From Nitrosopumilus sp. b3 (GTDB lineage: Archaea > Thermoproteota > Nitrososphaeria > Nitrososphaerales > Nitrosopumilaceae): a DNA stretch of 64,000 nt. The notes below the pieces were generated by a model, which was not told where the DNA came from, did no database searches, and saw nothing but the letters and a program-made list of their open reading frames with translations. Below are positions 26,524-34,319 of this stretch, one piece after another. The position numbers and the translations under genes are program-made. Location of the stretch: the NCBI RefSeq assembly GCF_014078525.1, contig NZ_MU078694.1, forward strand, positions 186,001-250,000, in the 5' to 3' direction. How positions within the stretch are numbered: the first letter of the stretch is position 1; every line of letters starts with the position of its first letter.

Positions 26524-27129
26524 TCATTTTGAGCCTGACTTTCTCTCCTTTACCTGATTTATGAAATTCTCCAGGATCTTTTTTCCATCCTCAGTCATTA
26601 TGGATTCGGGATGAAATTGGACGCCTTGAATGAGATATTTTTTATGGCTGATTCCCATCACTTCTCCATCATCATTAGCTGTTGCTGTAACTTGTAAAGT
26701 ATCTGGAATTATTGTTTTATCTCCAACTAAACTATGATATCTTGTTGCTCTAAATGGATTCTTTACATTTTGGAATAACTCTGAATTTGTATGCTTTACC
26801 GGACTTGTCTTTCCATGTCGAACACATCCTGCATTAGTTACTTTGCCCCCAAAAGCATGAATAATTCCTTGGTGTCCTAGACATACTCCTAGAATTGGTG
26901 TTGTAGGTCCAATCTCTTTGATTACATCTGAGCAAATTCCAAAATATTTTTTATCCTCAGGAGTTCCAGGCCCTGGAGAAATTATTATTCCATCATAGTT
27001 GTTTTGTTTTATCTGCTCCAAAGTAATTTTGTCGTTTCTAATTACAGTGCTTTCTACTCCCAACTCTCCTAGGTACTGTGCAATATTGTACACAAATGAA
27101 TCATAATTGTCAATAATTAGAAATTTCAT
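26524..27129 (-). CDS. trpG: Anthranilate synthase glutaminase subunit
   Basis: Class I glutamine amidotransferase giving ammonia to TrpE. Nucleophile Cys83 in GVCLGHQGI; His173 and Glu175 in QFHPESIM. 201 residues, single domain. Overlaps trpE by 4 bp. A PabA role in folate synthesis is possible too, but the operon favours TrpG. Confidence 0.95.
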   Translation of the reverse strand: MKFLIIDNYDSFVYNIAQYLGELGVESTVIRNDKITLEQIKQNNYDGIIISPGPGTPEDKKYFGICSDVIKEIGPTTPILGVCLGHQGIIHAFGGKVTNAGCVRHGKTSPVKHTNSELFQNVKNPFRATRYHSLVGDKTIIPDTLQVTATANDDGEVMGISHKKYLIQGVQFHPESIMTEDGKKILENFINQVKERKSGSK

Positions 27130-28556
27130 TTAGATGCCTCCTTTAACGCTTGCAGCATCGCTCCAGCTTTGTGTTCTGTTTCTTTGAATTCATTTTCTGC
27201 AATTGAATCTGAAACAATCCCTGCACCAGATTGGACGAATCCGTCATCATCGTCAATGAATATGCTTCTAATTGCAATTGCAAAATCACAGCAGCCATTG
27301 TATGAGAAATATCCTATAGCACCAGCATATGGTCCTCTGGCTTCTGTCTCTAATTCATCAATAATCTGCATTGCACGAACCTTGGGAGCTCCTGACACTG
27401 TCCCTGCAGGAAAAACTGCCTGAAACGCATCAAACATGTCGTTTTCAGGCGCTAAATTCCCAACTACGTGACTTACAATGTGCTGTACATGACTGAATCG
27501 TTTTATTTGCATTAATGATTCTGGATGAACACTTCCATACTTGCAAACTCTGCCTATATCATTTCTACCTAAATCAACTAGCATGGTATGCTCTGCCAAT
27601 TCTTTTTCATCATGAATCAATTCTTCTGCTAATCGTTTGTTTTCTTCATCATCATCAGTAATTTTTCTTGTTCCTGCTATTGGGAACGTTTCTACTTTAT
27701 CATTTGTAATTCGAACTAACATTTCAGGTGATGCGCCAATTATTGTTTTTGTTCCTTGTTTTAAATGATACATGTATGGTGAAGGATTTAGATTTCGTAA
27801 AGTTTTGTATAGTGTTAAATTGTCTCCTTTATTCTTAAATGCAAATTTCCTAGATAGAACTACCTGAAATATGTCCCCATCATGAATGTATTTTTTTGCC
27901 TTGTTGACAATCTCTGAAAACTTTGCCTTGTCCATATTGGGTGTAACTTCACTTGAATGAAATTCACCAAACGTATCATCATTCATAATTAATTTATCAA
28001 ATCTGTTTTCATCATGATAAAAATAGAATAATTTCTTGTGTACATTATCATAGAGTATACCATCATCATAAATTCCAAACTCCATTAGTGGTTGTTTTGA
28101 GTTGTGTGAATCTGCAATGTCTTCCACTAATCTTATTGCATCATAGTTTACCACCCCTACTGCTCCGCCTAAATAACGATAACTTTGATCATCTGATTTT
28201 CCTAAGAGTTTTTTTAGCTCTGAGAATGGATCCGTAGTCTTAATGGTTTTGGTATTGTCATCTGAAGTTATTTCTACCTTGTCTGAATACCCTTTGAGGA
28301 TAATTTTAGGATCAAATCCCATCACTGATGTTTCAGCTAAAACTTCTGGCCCTGTCAATGACTCAAAGAGAAATGAATGTGAATAGTTTCTTGAAATTTT
28401 ATTGTAAATTTGAAATTGGTTTTCAGATAAATCTAGGGGTATTACTTTTGCTTGAGCATTTCCAAAGGTGTCCACCCATAAACAAAATCTCAGTTCTTTA
28501 TTATTTAAATTGATGAGTGGGTTTTGATGTCGTAATTTTTGTTTAAAATTATTCAT
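27126..28556 (-). CDS. trpE: Anthranilate synthase component I
   Basis: Converts chorismate to anthranilate. The C-terminal chorismate-binding domain has FPIAGTRKITDDDEENKRLAEEL, HTMLVDLGRNDIGRV and FPAGTVSGAPKVRAM. The N-terminal SFLFESLTGPE matches the LLES-type tryptophan feedback site. 476 residues, normal. First gene of the operon; ATG 28556 lies downstream of a TATA and a 6-3-6 dyad at 28577-28591. Confidence 0.96.
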   Translation of the reverse strand: MNNFKQKLRHQNPLINLNNKELRFCLWVDTFGNAQAKVIPLDLSENQFQIYNKISRNYSHSFLFESLTGPEVLAETSVMGFDPKIILKGYSDKVEITSDDNTKTIKTTDPFSELKKLLGKSDDQSYRYLGGAVGVVNYDAIRLVEDIADSHNSKQPLMEFGIYDDGILYDNVHKKLFYFYHDENRFDKLIMNDDTFGEFHSSEVTPNMDKAKFSEIVNKAKKYIHDGDIFQVVLSRKFAFKNKGDNLTLYKTLRNLNPSPYMYHLKQGTKTIIGASPEMLVRITNDKVETFPIAGTRKITDDDEENKRLAEELIHDEKELAEHTMLVDLGRNDIGRVCKYGSVHPESLMQIKRFSHVQHIVSHVVGNLAPENDMFDAFQAVFPAGTVSGAPKVRAMQIIDELETEARGPYAGAIGYFSYNGCCDFAIAIRSIFIDDDDGFVQSGAGIVSDSIAENEFKETEHKAGAMLQALKEASK

Positions 28557-28576
28557 TTCTCAGGCATGATTACATT

Positions 28577-28620
28577 ACCGTATGGTACGGTACCTTTATA
28601 TCATATTTGATCGTATCAAA
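28577..28620. promoter_or_regulatory. Divergent trpE / zinc-protein promoter with two 6-3-6 dyads
   Basis: A TATA-like core around 28593-28602 (reads TTTATATC on plus, GATATAAA on minus) can serve both directions. On the trpE side lies ACCGTA-TGG-TACGGT (28577-28591). On the other side lies TTTGAT-CGT-ATCAAA (28606-28620). Each perfect dyad falls between the TATA and the expected transcription start of its gene, the position of a repressor site. Confidence 0.6.
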
Positions 28621-28626
28621 ATTACC

Positions 28627-28809
28627 ATGCAGGGGGTAAATCAGACTATGATGCAAAATGTGCAAAGTCTATCAAAATCACAAACATCTGTCTCTAAAAT
28701 AGAGTGTTATGTATGTGGTAAGGGATTAGAAGATGGTCATTGCATTACTGCCAAGACGTTGCCTAATGGAACAGTTCTATTTTGTGATGTTCACTATTCT
28801 TTACAGTAG
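28627..28809 (+). CDS. Small zinc-binding protein divergent from trpE (60 aa)
   Basis: I start it at ATG 28627, about 30 bp after the TATA core; an earlier in-frame ATG at 28582 lies before the TATA. A Gln/Ser-rich N-terminus is followed by IECYVCGKGLEDGHC and LFCDVHYS, giving Cys and His zinc ligands. It could be a regulator of the trp operon by position, but nothing in the sequence proves this. Confidence 0.65.
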   Translation: MQGVNQTMMQNVQSLSKSQTSVSKIECYVCGKGLEDGHCITAKTLPNGTVLFCDVHYSLQ

Positions 28810-28848
28810 GCGACAGTAATTTATTTTATGTTCTATTTTTTCAAAAAT

Positions 28849-29151
28849 TTAATCAACACTTTTTTTGGAAACCATATTTCCAAATGTTATCAATATCTTA
28901 CATGATTCGTGGTATCTTGTATCGATGATCATATTACAATTTGTGCAACTGCGCAAGGATGGTCTTCTACAAAAGATGCATACCGATATTGGAACAAGCG
29001 CTCCATCACACCTGTTGCAAGCATAAAAAATGCTCTTTGAGAGAATAACGTCATCCTTTGAATTTATGGACTGGTACTGAGAAATGTTGGGGATGGGTTT
29101 CTCATCCCTGTAACGATTTTTGATAACACTTGTTTCTCTCAAAGAACGCAT
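28849..29151 (-). CDS. Double zinc-ribbon protein (100 aa)
   Basis: The C-terminal half carries YACNRCDGALVP, VCIFCRRPSLRSCTNCN and a later HESCK: seven Cys and a His, enough for two zinc sites. The N-terminal half is polar. TATA-like CATATAACAA lies about 25 bp before ATG 29151, and one copy of the shared TGTGGC motif (29195-29206) lies 44 bp upstream of the start. Confidence 0.65.
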   Translation of the reverse strand: MRSLRETSVIKNRYRDEKPIPNISQYQSINSKDDVILSKSIFYACNRCDGALVPISVCIFCRRPSLRSCTNCNMIIDTRYHESCKILITFGNMVSKKSVD

Positions 29152-29194
29152 GTATTTGTTTGGTAAATTTTGTTATATGACAATTACCTTCGTG

Positions 29195-29206
29195 TTGTGG
29201 CATGCC
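29195..29206 (+). promoter_or_regulatory. Shared motif copy 1: TTGTGGCATGCC
   Basis: Upstream of the double zinc-ribbon gene (minus) and just beyond its TATA. Identical over 12 bp to the copy at 33201-33212 (opposite strand), and related to the two TGTGGCGTGCC copies at 29839 and 29957. Confidence 0.5.
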
Positions 29207-29245
29207 ATATACTATATAACATTGGTTTCCGATATTGGAATGGTA

Positions 29246-29809
29246 TCATTGGAATGTTTTTCTGACTTTGAGTGATTTTTCCTTTCCACTATCCCAAGAT
29301 AATTTTATTGAATCAACATTTCCCGATGAAATTTCTGTCCAAAAGTCAGCGCATTGTTTTGATAATAGTTTTTTTGGCAATACGATTAAAGATTTTTCAG
29401 AATTTGATTGGAACAATATTTTATTTTTTGATTTTTCCTCATCATTGCAAACATGATATTTTAAAAGATGGTATTTTTCCCCAATTGCCTTGTTATATGT
29501 CAGTTCAAACGACATGTTATTGTTTTGAGAAACTTTGATGATTGATGGATTAAAGTAAAGTTCAGAATTTGAATCTTTGAATAATTGTATGCAACTATCT
29601 ACAATTCTGTTATTTTTGTACCTCTCTTTGTACATAACTTCTCCAAGTTTGATATAGTTGGACAGATGATTTTTGCATCTAATTTCAGTAATGGTGGGCT
29701 TTTCCCCAAATGCTTCAGCCAAAAGATTTGGCATGATGATAGATGAAATTAACATTAATCCTAAAACAATGCCTTTACCCTTCAAACAAGCCAACCCAAA
29801 AACCTGCAA
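29246..29809 (-). CDS. Secreted or membrane-anchored protein, unknown (up to 187 aa)
   Basis: N-terminal hydrophobic stretch (IVLGLMLISSIIMPNLLAEAFG) is a likely signal peptide with cleavage after AEAFG. The mature part has four Cys (RCKNH, DSCIQ, HVCNDE, KQCADFW), which may form disulfides outside the cell, and a basic C-terminus. The start is uncertain: TTG 29809, or a TTG 15 bases later that fits the TATA (29817-29827) better. It is preceded by motif copy 2. Confidence 0.6.
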   Translation of the reverse strand: MQVFGLACLKGKGIVLGLMLISSIIMPNLLAEAFGEKPTITEIRCKNHLSNYIKLGEVMYKERYKNNRIVDSCIQLFKDSNSELYFNPSIIKVSQNNNMSFELTYNKAIGEKYHLLKYHVCNDEEKSKNKILFQSNSEKSLIVLPKKLLSKQCADFWTEISSGNVDSIKLSWDSGKEKSLKVRKTFQ

Positions 29810-29838
29810 AATTATTGTTATTTATCCAAAGATTTTGG

Positions 29839-29852
29839 ACTGTGGCGTGCCT
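29839..29852 (+). promoter_or_regulatory. Shared motif copy 2: ACTGTGGCGTGCCT
   Basis: Lies 12 bp upstream of the TATA of the minus-strand secreted-protein gene. The same 14 bases recur at 29957-29970, 118 bp away in the same orientation. The rest of 29810-30031 holds no gene I can support. Confidence 0.55.
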
Positions 29853-29956
29853 AGATCCACCAGTTTGGTAATCATACTTGGATGCGGCCCTAATTTGAAC
29901 TATTTATTTTTCCATGTATTAGTAAAGTCAAAAATCTATTTGTCTATAGCGGAATT

Positions 29957-29970
29957 ACTGTGGCGTGCCT
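29957..29970 (+). promoter_or_regulatory. Shared motif copy 3: ACTGTGGCGTGCCT
   Basis: Exact repeat of 29839-29852, placed about 62 bp before the histidine kinase start (30032) and about 25 bp before its likely TATA region (29994-30006). It suits an activator site. Confidence 0.55.
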
Positions 29971-30031
29971 TTTTTTGAATAAATTAGTGATGTTTAAATT
30001 AATATCAAATTGATCCTGGCTAGTTAATCTC

Positions 30032-31900
30032 TTGAAAATCTCCTTGCTAATAATTGCAGTAATGTTTGCAATATCGCTTACTTTCACAATAACGGGAATG
30101 GTTTCATTTGATTTAACAGTACAGGAAAGCAAGGAATTGTTGGGTTCAAGAAATGAAGGATTTGCATTTAATCTAATTCAAAATTTAGACAGACACATAG
30201 AAAACAGGCTAATAGATTTTCAGGAATTAACAAAGACTGAATTAATTCGAACCACTCTGACTGAATCAAATAAAGAATTTGAAAGAATTGAAAATATCAA
30301 AGCATACTTGCAACTAAAGGAGCAAGAAATAGAGTTTACGGAAAATAATCCTTTCATTGGAGGCATTTCCGATGTCGCATTGACAAGAGATCTCTTAGAA
30401 ACTATTGAATTCTATCAAGATGAATATGGTTATGAGGTTGTAGAAGAACTATTTGTTACAAATGCATATGGGGCAAATGTTGCACTAGCAACTGGGACAT
30501 CAGATTACTCTCAAAGTGATGAAGAATGGTGGCAGCAAACAAAAGAGACAGGAAAATATGTCGGGGAAATTAAGTTTGATGAAAACTATCAAAATTATTC
30601 CATAGAATTTGCATACAGTATATTTGATGATGATGAAAATTTCATTGGAATTTTAAAACTTTTAGTGACACTTGATGTATTGCTAAATGATTTTGTTCAA
30701 GAAACTGATCTTCTCACAATTTCTGGCAGGGATGTTTTGCTATTAAATAATGACGGCACACAAATTTTTGCAAATCAAGAAATCTCATTGAATAACTCTC
30801 CTGTGTTCTTTTTCCCAACCATACAAAAGGGAAATGATGTTGGATTTTTTGAATTAGATGACGAGATAGATGACTTTCGTTTGATCTCTTATGCACAATC
30901 AACTGGGTATAGAACTTTTGAGGGATTTGGCTGGTTTGTTGTAATTGAGCAAAACAGCTCATCAATTGTAAATGAATTTGTAGGATTACGCAATTCCATA
31001 ATTGGCGTATCAATTTTAGGCATGATTGCATCAATTATTGGTGGATTTTTAATATCAAGCAATGTCTCCTCTCCTTTAAAGCAACTGGCAATTATTGCTG
31101 ACTCTATTTCAAAAGGTGATTTTAAAATTAAAACCAAATCTTCGAAAATTGATGAAATCAACACCATTGGAAAATCATTTGATGACATGGCAAAAAATTT
31201 ACAAAAATTAATTAAAACTGAAAAAGAGTTGGCCGAAGCAAATGTCCGAATAAAAAATGAGAGACTGGCAGCAATTGGAGAAGTTTCAGCAAGTATGGCC
31301 CATAACATAAAAAACCCGTTGGCAACTGTTAAAAGTTCAGCTGAAATTTTACAAAAAAACTCCGAGCATGATGATGAATTAAATGGTGTCATTGAACGAA
31401 TGAACCGCTCAATTGATACTATATCGCATCAAATTAATGATGTCCTAAACTATGTGCGAGTTACTCCATTAGATGTAAAATTAATCTCAATCACTGAATT
31501 GATGCAATCTGCAAAAAATTCTATTGAGATTCCTGAAAATATTTCATTTGAGATTTCGCAATCAGATCTTAAAATAAACGCTGATGTTGAAAAATTAGAG
31601 ATTGTTTTAATCAACATATTCTTAAATGCAATTCAGGCTATAGGAAAAGATCCTGGCAGTATATCCTGTACTGTCGAACAAAAAAATTCAACTGCTATTA
31701 TTAAAATTCAAAATTCTGGACCTGATATTCCTGAAGATGTCTTGTCTCACATATTTCAGCCTCTTGTTACCTCAAAGCAAAAGGGAACTGGTTTGGGTTT
31801 ATCCACATGTAAAAACATCATTGAGCAGCATAAGGGTACTATTACTGTTCAAAACAATCCAACCTGCTTTATCATTACACTTCCCTTATCCTCGAATTAA
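30032..31900 (+). CDS. Membrane sensor histidine kinase (dCache-HAMP-HisKA-HATPase)
   Basis: TM1 is at residues about 4-25 and TM2 at about 320-342. Between them lies a roughly 290-residue extracellular sensor that looks like a double Cache domain. HAMP follows (342-395). The phospho-acceptor is His424 in MAHNIKNPL; the ATPase domain has NIFLNAIQAI and GTGLGLS. Start TTG 30032. The response regulator lies 53 bp downstream on the same strand, so they form a two-component pair. The ligand is probably a small organic molecule, as usual for Cache sensors. Confidence 0.92.
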   Translation: MKISLLIIAVMFAISLTFTITGMVSFDLTVQESKELLGSRNEGFAFNLIQNLDRHIENRLIDFQELTKTELIRTTLTESNKEFERIENIKAYLQLKEQEIEFTENNPFIGGISDVALTRDLLETIEFYQDEYGYEVVEELFVTNAYGANVALATGTSDYSQSDEEWWQQTKETGKYVGEIKFDENYQNYSIEFAYSIFDDDENFIGILKLLVTLDVLLNDFVQETDLLTISGRDVLLLNNDGTQIFANQEISLNNSPVFFFPTIQKGNDVGFFELDDEIDDFRLISYAQSTGYRTFEGFGWFVVIEQNSSSIVNEFVGLRNSIIGVSILGMIASIIGGFLISSNVSSPLKQLAIIADSISKGDFKIKTKSSKIDEINTIGKSFDDMAKNLQKLIKTEKELAEANVRIKNERLAAIGEVSASMAHNIKNPLATVKSSAEILQKNSEHDDELNGVIERMNRSIDTISHQINDVLNYVRVTPLDVKLISITELMQSAKNSIEIPENISFEISQSDLKINADVEKLEIVLINIFLNAIQAIGKDPGSISCTVEQKNSTAIIKIQNSGPDIPEDVLSHIFQPLVTSKQKGTGLGLSTCKNIIEQHKGTITVQNNPTCFIITLPLSSN

Positions 31901-31953
31901 TCTATGAATGATTTTTCCGAAAGTTTTATCATGCTGATTTTTAAGTCTGATAT

Positions 31954-32319
31954 GTGTCTCAGAAAAAAACCATACTGCTTGTAGATGATGATATTGATCT
32001 GTTAGAAAATACATCCTACATGGTAAAGAGTATGGGGTATGATGTCGTCACGGCTGAAGATGGTCTTGATGCAGTATCAAAATACAAAGACATTTCTCCA
32101 AACTTGACTATTATGGACATAAAGATGCCTAAAATGGATGGTTTTGATGCATTTTTTAAAATAAAACAGTTTGATTCTAATGCAAACGTTGTATTAATCA
32201 CTGCCTTTTCTATGGATGAAAAAAAACACTTGAAGGCAAAAAGCATGTCTCTACTGGGAACAATCCATAAGCCATATTCGTTTGAGCAGCTTGAAGAAAT
32301 TGTTCTCAAATATACATAA
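31954..32319 (+). CDS. Response regulator, stand-alone receiver domain
   Basis: CheY-like receiver: acidic pocket DDD at 11-13, phospho-acceptor Asp55 in IMDIKMPKMDG, Thr83 in ITAFS and Lys106 in HKPYS. 121 residues with no output domain, so it must act through a partner protein. Start GTG 31954. It follows the histidine kinase directly. Confidence 0.93.
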   Translation: MSQKKTILLVDDDIDLLENTSYMVKSMGYDVVTAEDGLDAVSKYKDISPNLTIMDIKMPKMDGFDAFFKIKQFDSNANVVLITAFSMDEKKHLKAKSMSLLGTIHKPYSFEQLEEIVLKYT

Positions 32320-32341
32320 TTAATGGACTCTATTTTTAGCA

Positions 32342-33205
32342 TTAGACTTTTTCTAATTTTTTTAATCTGCTAAATCTGGTATTATAGAATTTAATGGCTT
32401 CATTGACAAACTCGTAATACCATTTTGCTATGTTTTTATCTTCCTGAATAATTTTCTTCCATTGCTTTATCTCCAGTGATGAATGCTTTGATGATGCTCT
32501 AAATCTAGCAGGTACAAGCAAATTAGTGTAAAACCAAAATGATATTTGGTTTGCCAAGTCCTCTTCATCTATCTGTTCAAAATTATTTTGATATTTTACA
32601 TTCAAGTATGTCATTAATTCATAAACAGGAAAATTTGAAATCTTTGCAATTTGGATATTGTCCATAAATAACCCTGCAGCCAAATTCTTTAGTCTGTAAA
32701 CCTCGTTACCTATGTTTGATTTTAGATATTCCCATTTACCAAAAACCATTGGAAGAACATCTGAATATTTTTCAGCAATTTTATCAATTTGCTTGTCTGT
32801 CAAATCTAAAACATCTAAACAATATAAAATTCCGTGTAGAGATAATCTGTATTGATCTGCCGGTGCCTTGACATGACTCTTTCCGTCTTTTACTACTAAA
32901 CCTGATTCTAATAATCCGATTGTGTGTTTTCCTCTTGCCATTCTTCCAAGAAGAAGTCTCCTGTATTCTTTTTCCTTTGTTCTGATTCCACTTGAATCAT
33001 CCAGATGTGTTTTTGCTATCCCCCATGTTGTAAGTGTGCCATTTAGTCCAAGTATTTCTAACATTCTTTGTACATTTTCATGATGCTTTGTGCCCTGCTT
33101 TTTTCTAAAAGAGTAAGCTCCAAACAATCTTTGGGCCGTAGGTCTAGTGTACATTTTGTATGCATGTAGATTGCCATAGATTGTTCCCTGTTCATTAGAA
33201 GGCAT
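32342..33205 (-). CDS. Conserved hypothetical protein (287 aa) next to the two-component pair
   Basis: Soluble, helical protein. The N-terminal half has a possible winged-helix region (LNGTLTTWGIAKTHLDDSSG, GLLESGLVV); the C-terminal half is helical with many Lys and Tyr. No named family is recognised. It converges on the response regulator with a 22-bp gap, and its ATG lies inside motif copy 4. A role as the DNA-binding output of the receiver is possible but only inferred from position. Confidence 0.7.
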   Translation of the reverse strand: MPSNEQGTIYGNLHAYKMYTRPTAQRLFGAYSFRKKQGTKHHENVQRMLEILGLNGTLTTWGIAKTHLDDSSGIRTKEKEYRRLLLGRMARGKHTIGLLESGLVVKDGKSHVKAPADQYRLSLHGILYCLDVLDLTDKQIDKIAEKYSDVLPMVFGKWEYLKSNIGNEVYRLKNLAAGLFMDNIQIAKISNFPVYELMTYLNVKYQNNFEQIDEEDLANQISFWFYTNLLVPARFRASSKHSSLEIKQWKKIIQEDKNIAKWYYEFVNEAIKFYNTRFSRLKKLEKV

Positions 33206-33212
33206 GCCACAA
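33201..33212 (-). promoter_or_regulatory. Shared motif copy 4: TTGTGGCATGCC
   Basis: On the minus strand; identical to copy 1. It overlaps the ATG of the 287-aa protein and sits between divergent promoters for that gene and the small plus-strand gene at 33258. Confidence 0.5.
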
Positions 33213-33257
33213 GTTGTTGGGCATAGTCAAATAATAACTATTCTCAAATCATTTAAC

Positions 33258-33428
33258 ATGCAAAGTCTAACTTTGAAACCCGGGCAATCTGAGCCTATAA
33301 CAAGTCTGGTAGAAACACCAGTAAAAGAAAGAGAAAAAATTCGACCTGAAATATTGTCCCTGCAAAACACATCTGCAATGGATGTGATGGGATTATCATG
33401 GATATTTGTAGAGGATGACTATAGTTGA
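33258..33428 (+). CDS. Small hypothetical protein (56 aa)
   Basis: ATG 33258 lies about 28 bp after AAATAATAAC, a fitting leaderless promoter; an in-frame ATG at 33204 would overlap the divergent gene's start. Acidic C-terminus WIFVEDDYS. No motif seen. Its TGA overlaps the possible next start (TTGA). Confidence 0.5.
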   Translation: MQSLTLKPGQSEPITSLVETPVKEREKIRPEILSLQNTSAMDVMGLSWIFVEDDYS

Positions 33429-33517
33429 TCCGAGAACTGATTTCTGCCATTTCGAAAAATATGAAAAAAGATAATTCGATTAAATTTGATTCGGAAATAC
33501 TGGAATCATTCAAGTAA
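33425..33517 (+). CDS. Possible 30-aa micro-protein coupled to the previous gene
   Basis: TTG 33425 overlaps the stop of the preceding gene. It encodes ISAISKNMKKDN then IKFDSEILESF, an amphipathic helical peptide. Too short to be certain. Confidence 0.3.
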   Translation: MIRELISAISKNMKKDNSIKFDSEILESFK

Positions 33518-33603
33518 ATGATGTGACTATTTCATAACTCTTAATATCAAAAAGATTTTCTCTTTATTATCAAGTTGTGTCTATAGTAATAAAAATATCC
33601 GTC

Positions 33604-34008
33604 TCAAATTGTAGTAATTGTGATGTCATCAAATAATTCTTCAGCTCTTTTGATAATTTTTTTGTCATCTGCATTTGGTTCTGCTGATATTAGTACTAAA
33701 TTATCTCCTATTGGAACACTAATGATTAGTTGCTTTGTTCTTCTAGATGCGATATAGTCAATTGGCCCTAGTACATCATCTAACTCTTTTCTCATTTTAA
33801 AATCCAATTGCATCTGCATGTATGTCATGGAAATTTTTTCTTCTTCTATGAGTGGAGTTTTTCCTTTTTTGAATCCACCTGCTACTAATCTTCCAAGCTC
33901 ATTAATGACTCCCACATGTCTTACATTTTCATCCTTTGATAACTCATCACATGCGTTATCTAATTTTTTGATGTCCTCAGGTGATAATAATGCCATAATG
34001 ATATGCAT
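33604..34008 (-). CDS. Conserved thaumarchaeal protein, DUF6659-like paralogue
   Basis: 134 residues, paralogous to 1953-2345: shares GVINELGRLVAGG near residue 33, KMRKELDDVLGP near 75 and the closing beta pair. Met1 (34008) or Met5 (33996) may be the start. Function unknown; the family is recurrent in these genomes. Confidence 0.72.
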   Translation of the reverse strand: MHIIMALLSPEDIKKLDNACDELSKDENVRHVGVINELGRLVAGGFKKGKTPLIEEEKISMTYMQMQLDFKMRKELDDVLGPIDYIASRRTKQLIISVPIGDNLVLISAEPNADDKKIIKRAEELFDDITITTI

Positions 34009-34028
34009 TTCCTACTCTAATTTTAGGA

Positions 34029-34127
34029 TTATTCATCATCGTCACCATTGAAGAGTTTCCTCCTTTTCTTACGAACCATTGCCCCATACTCTTTTTGGAT
34101 TTTCAAAATTTTTCCTGAACCAATCAA
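34029..34127 (-). CDS. Possible 32-aa basic micro-protein
   Basis: From TTG 34127: GKILKIQKEYGAMVRKKRRK then an acidic end DDDE. It lies just upstream of the DUF6659-like gene on the same strand. Low-confidence call from composition only. Confidence 0.28.
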   Translation of the reverse strand: MIGSGKILKIQKEYGAMVRKKRRKLFNGDDDE

Positions 34128-34319
34128 ATACTATCTTACAATTCTGAATACAGTGATTTGAAAATTGATTTTTTGCTATAAGATAATTTATTTTGATTTT
34201 CTATTAAAGAAGTCAATTTTTGATATTATTTAGGTGATCTTGATCTAGCTATTTTCCTTTAAGAATTAGTCATGTAGTTGACTTCATAAGCATAAATAAT
34301 CAAATAATTTTACGATAGT

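Noticed and set aside
29673-29978. 101-codon plus-strand frame ending at motif copy 3
   Set aside because: Antisense to a secreted-protein gene with a convincing signal peptide; composition is not protein-like.
30889-31392. 167-codon minus-strand frame inside the histidine kinase
   Set aside because: Covers HAMP and HisKA coding sequence and has no similarity or promoter of its own.
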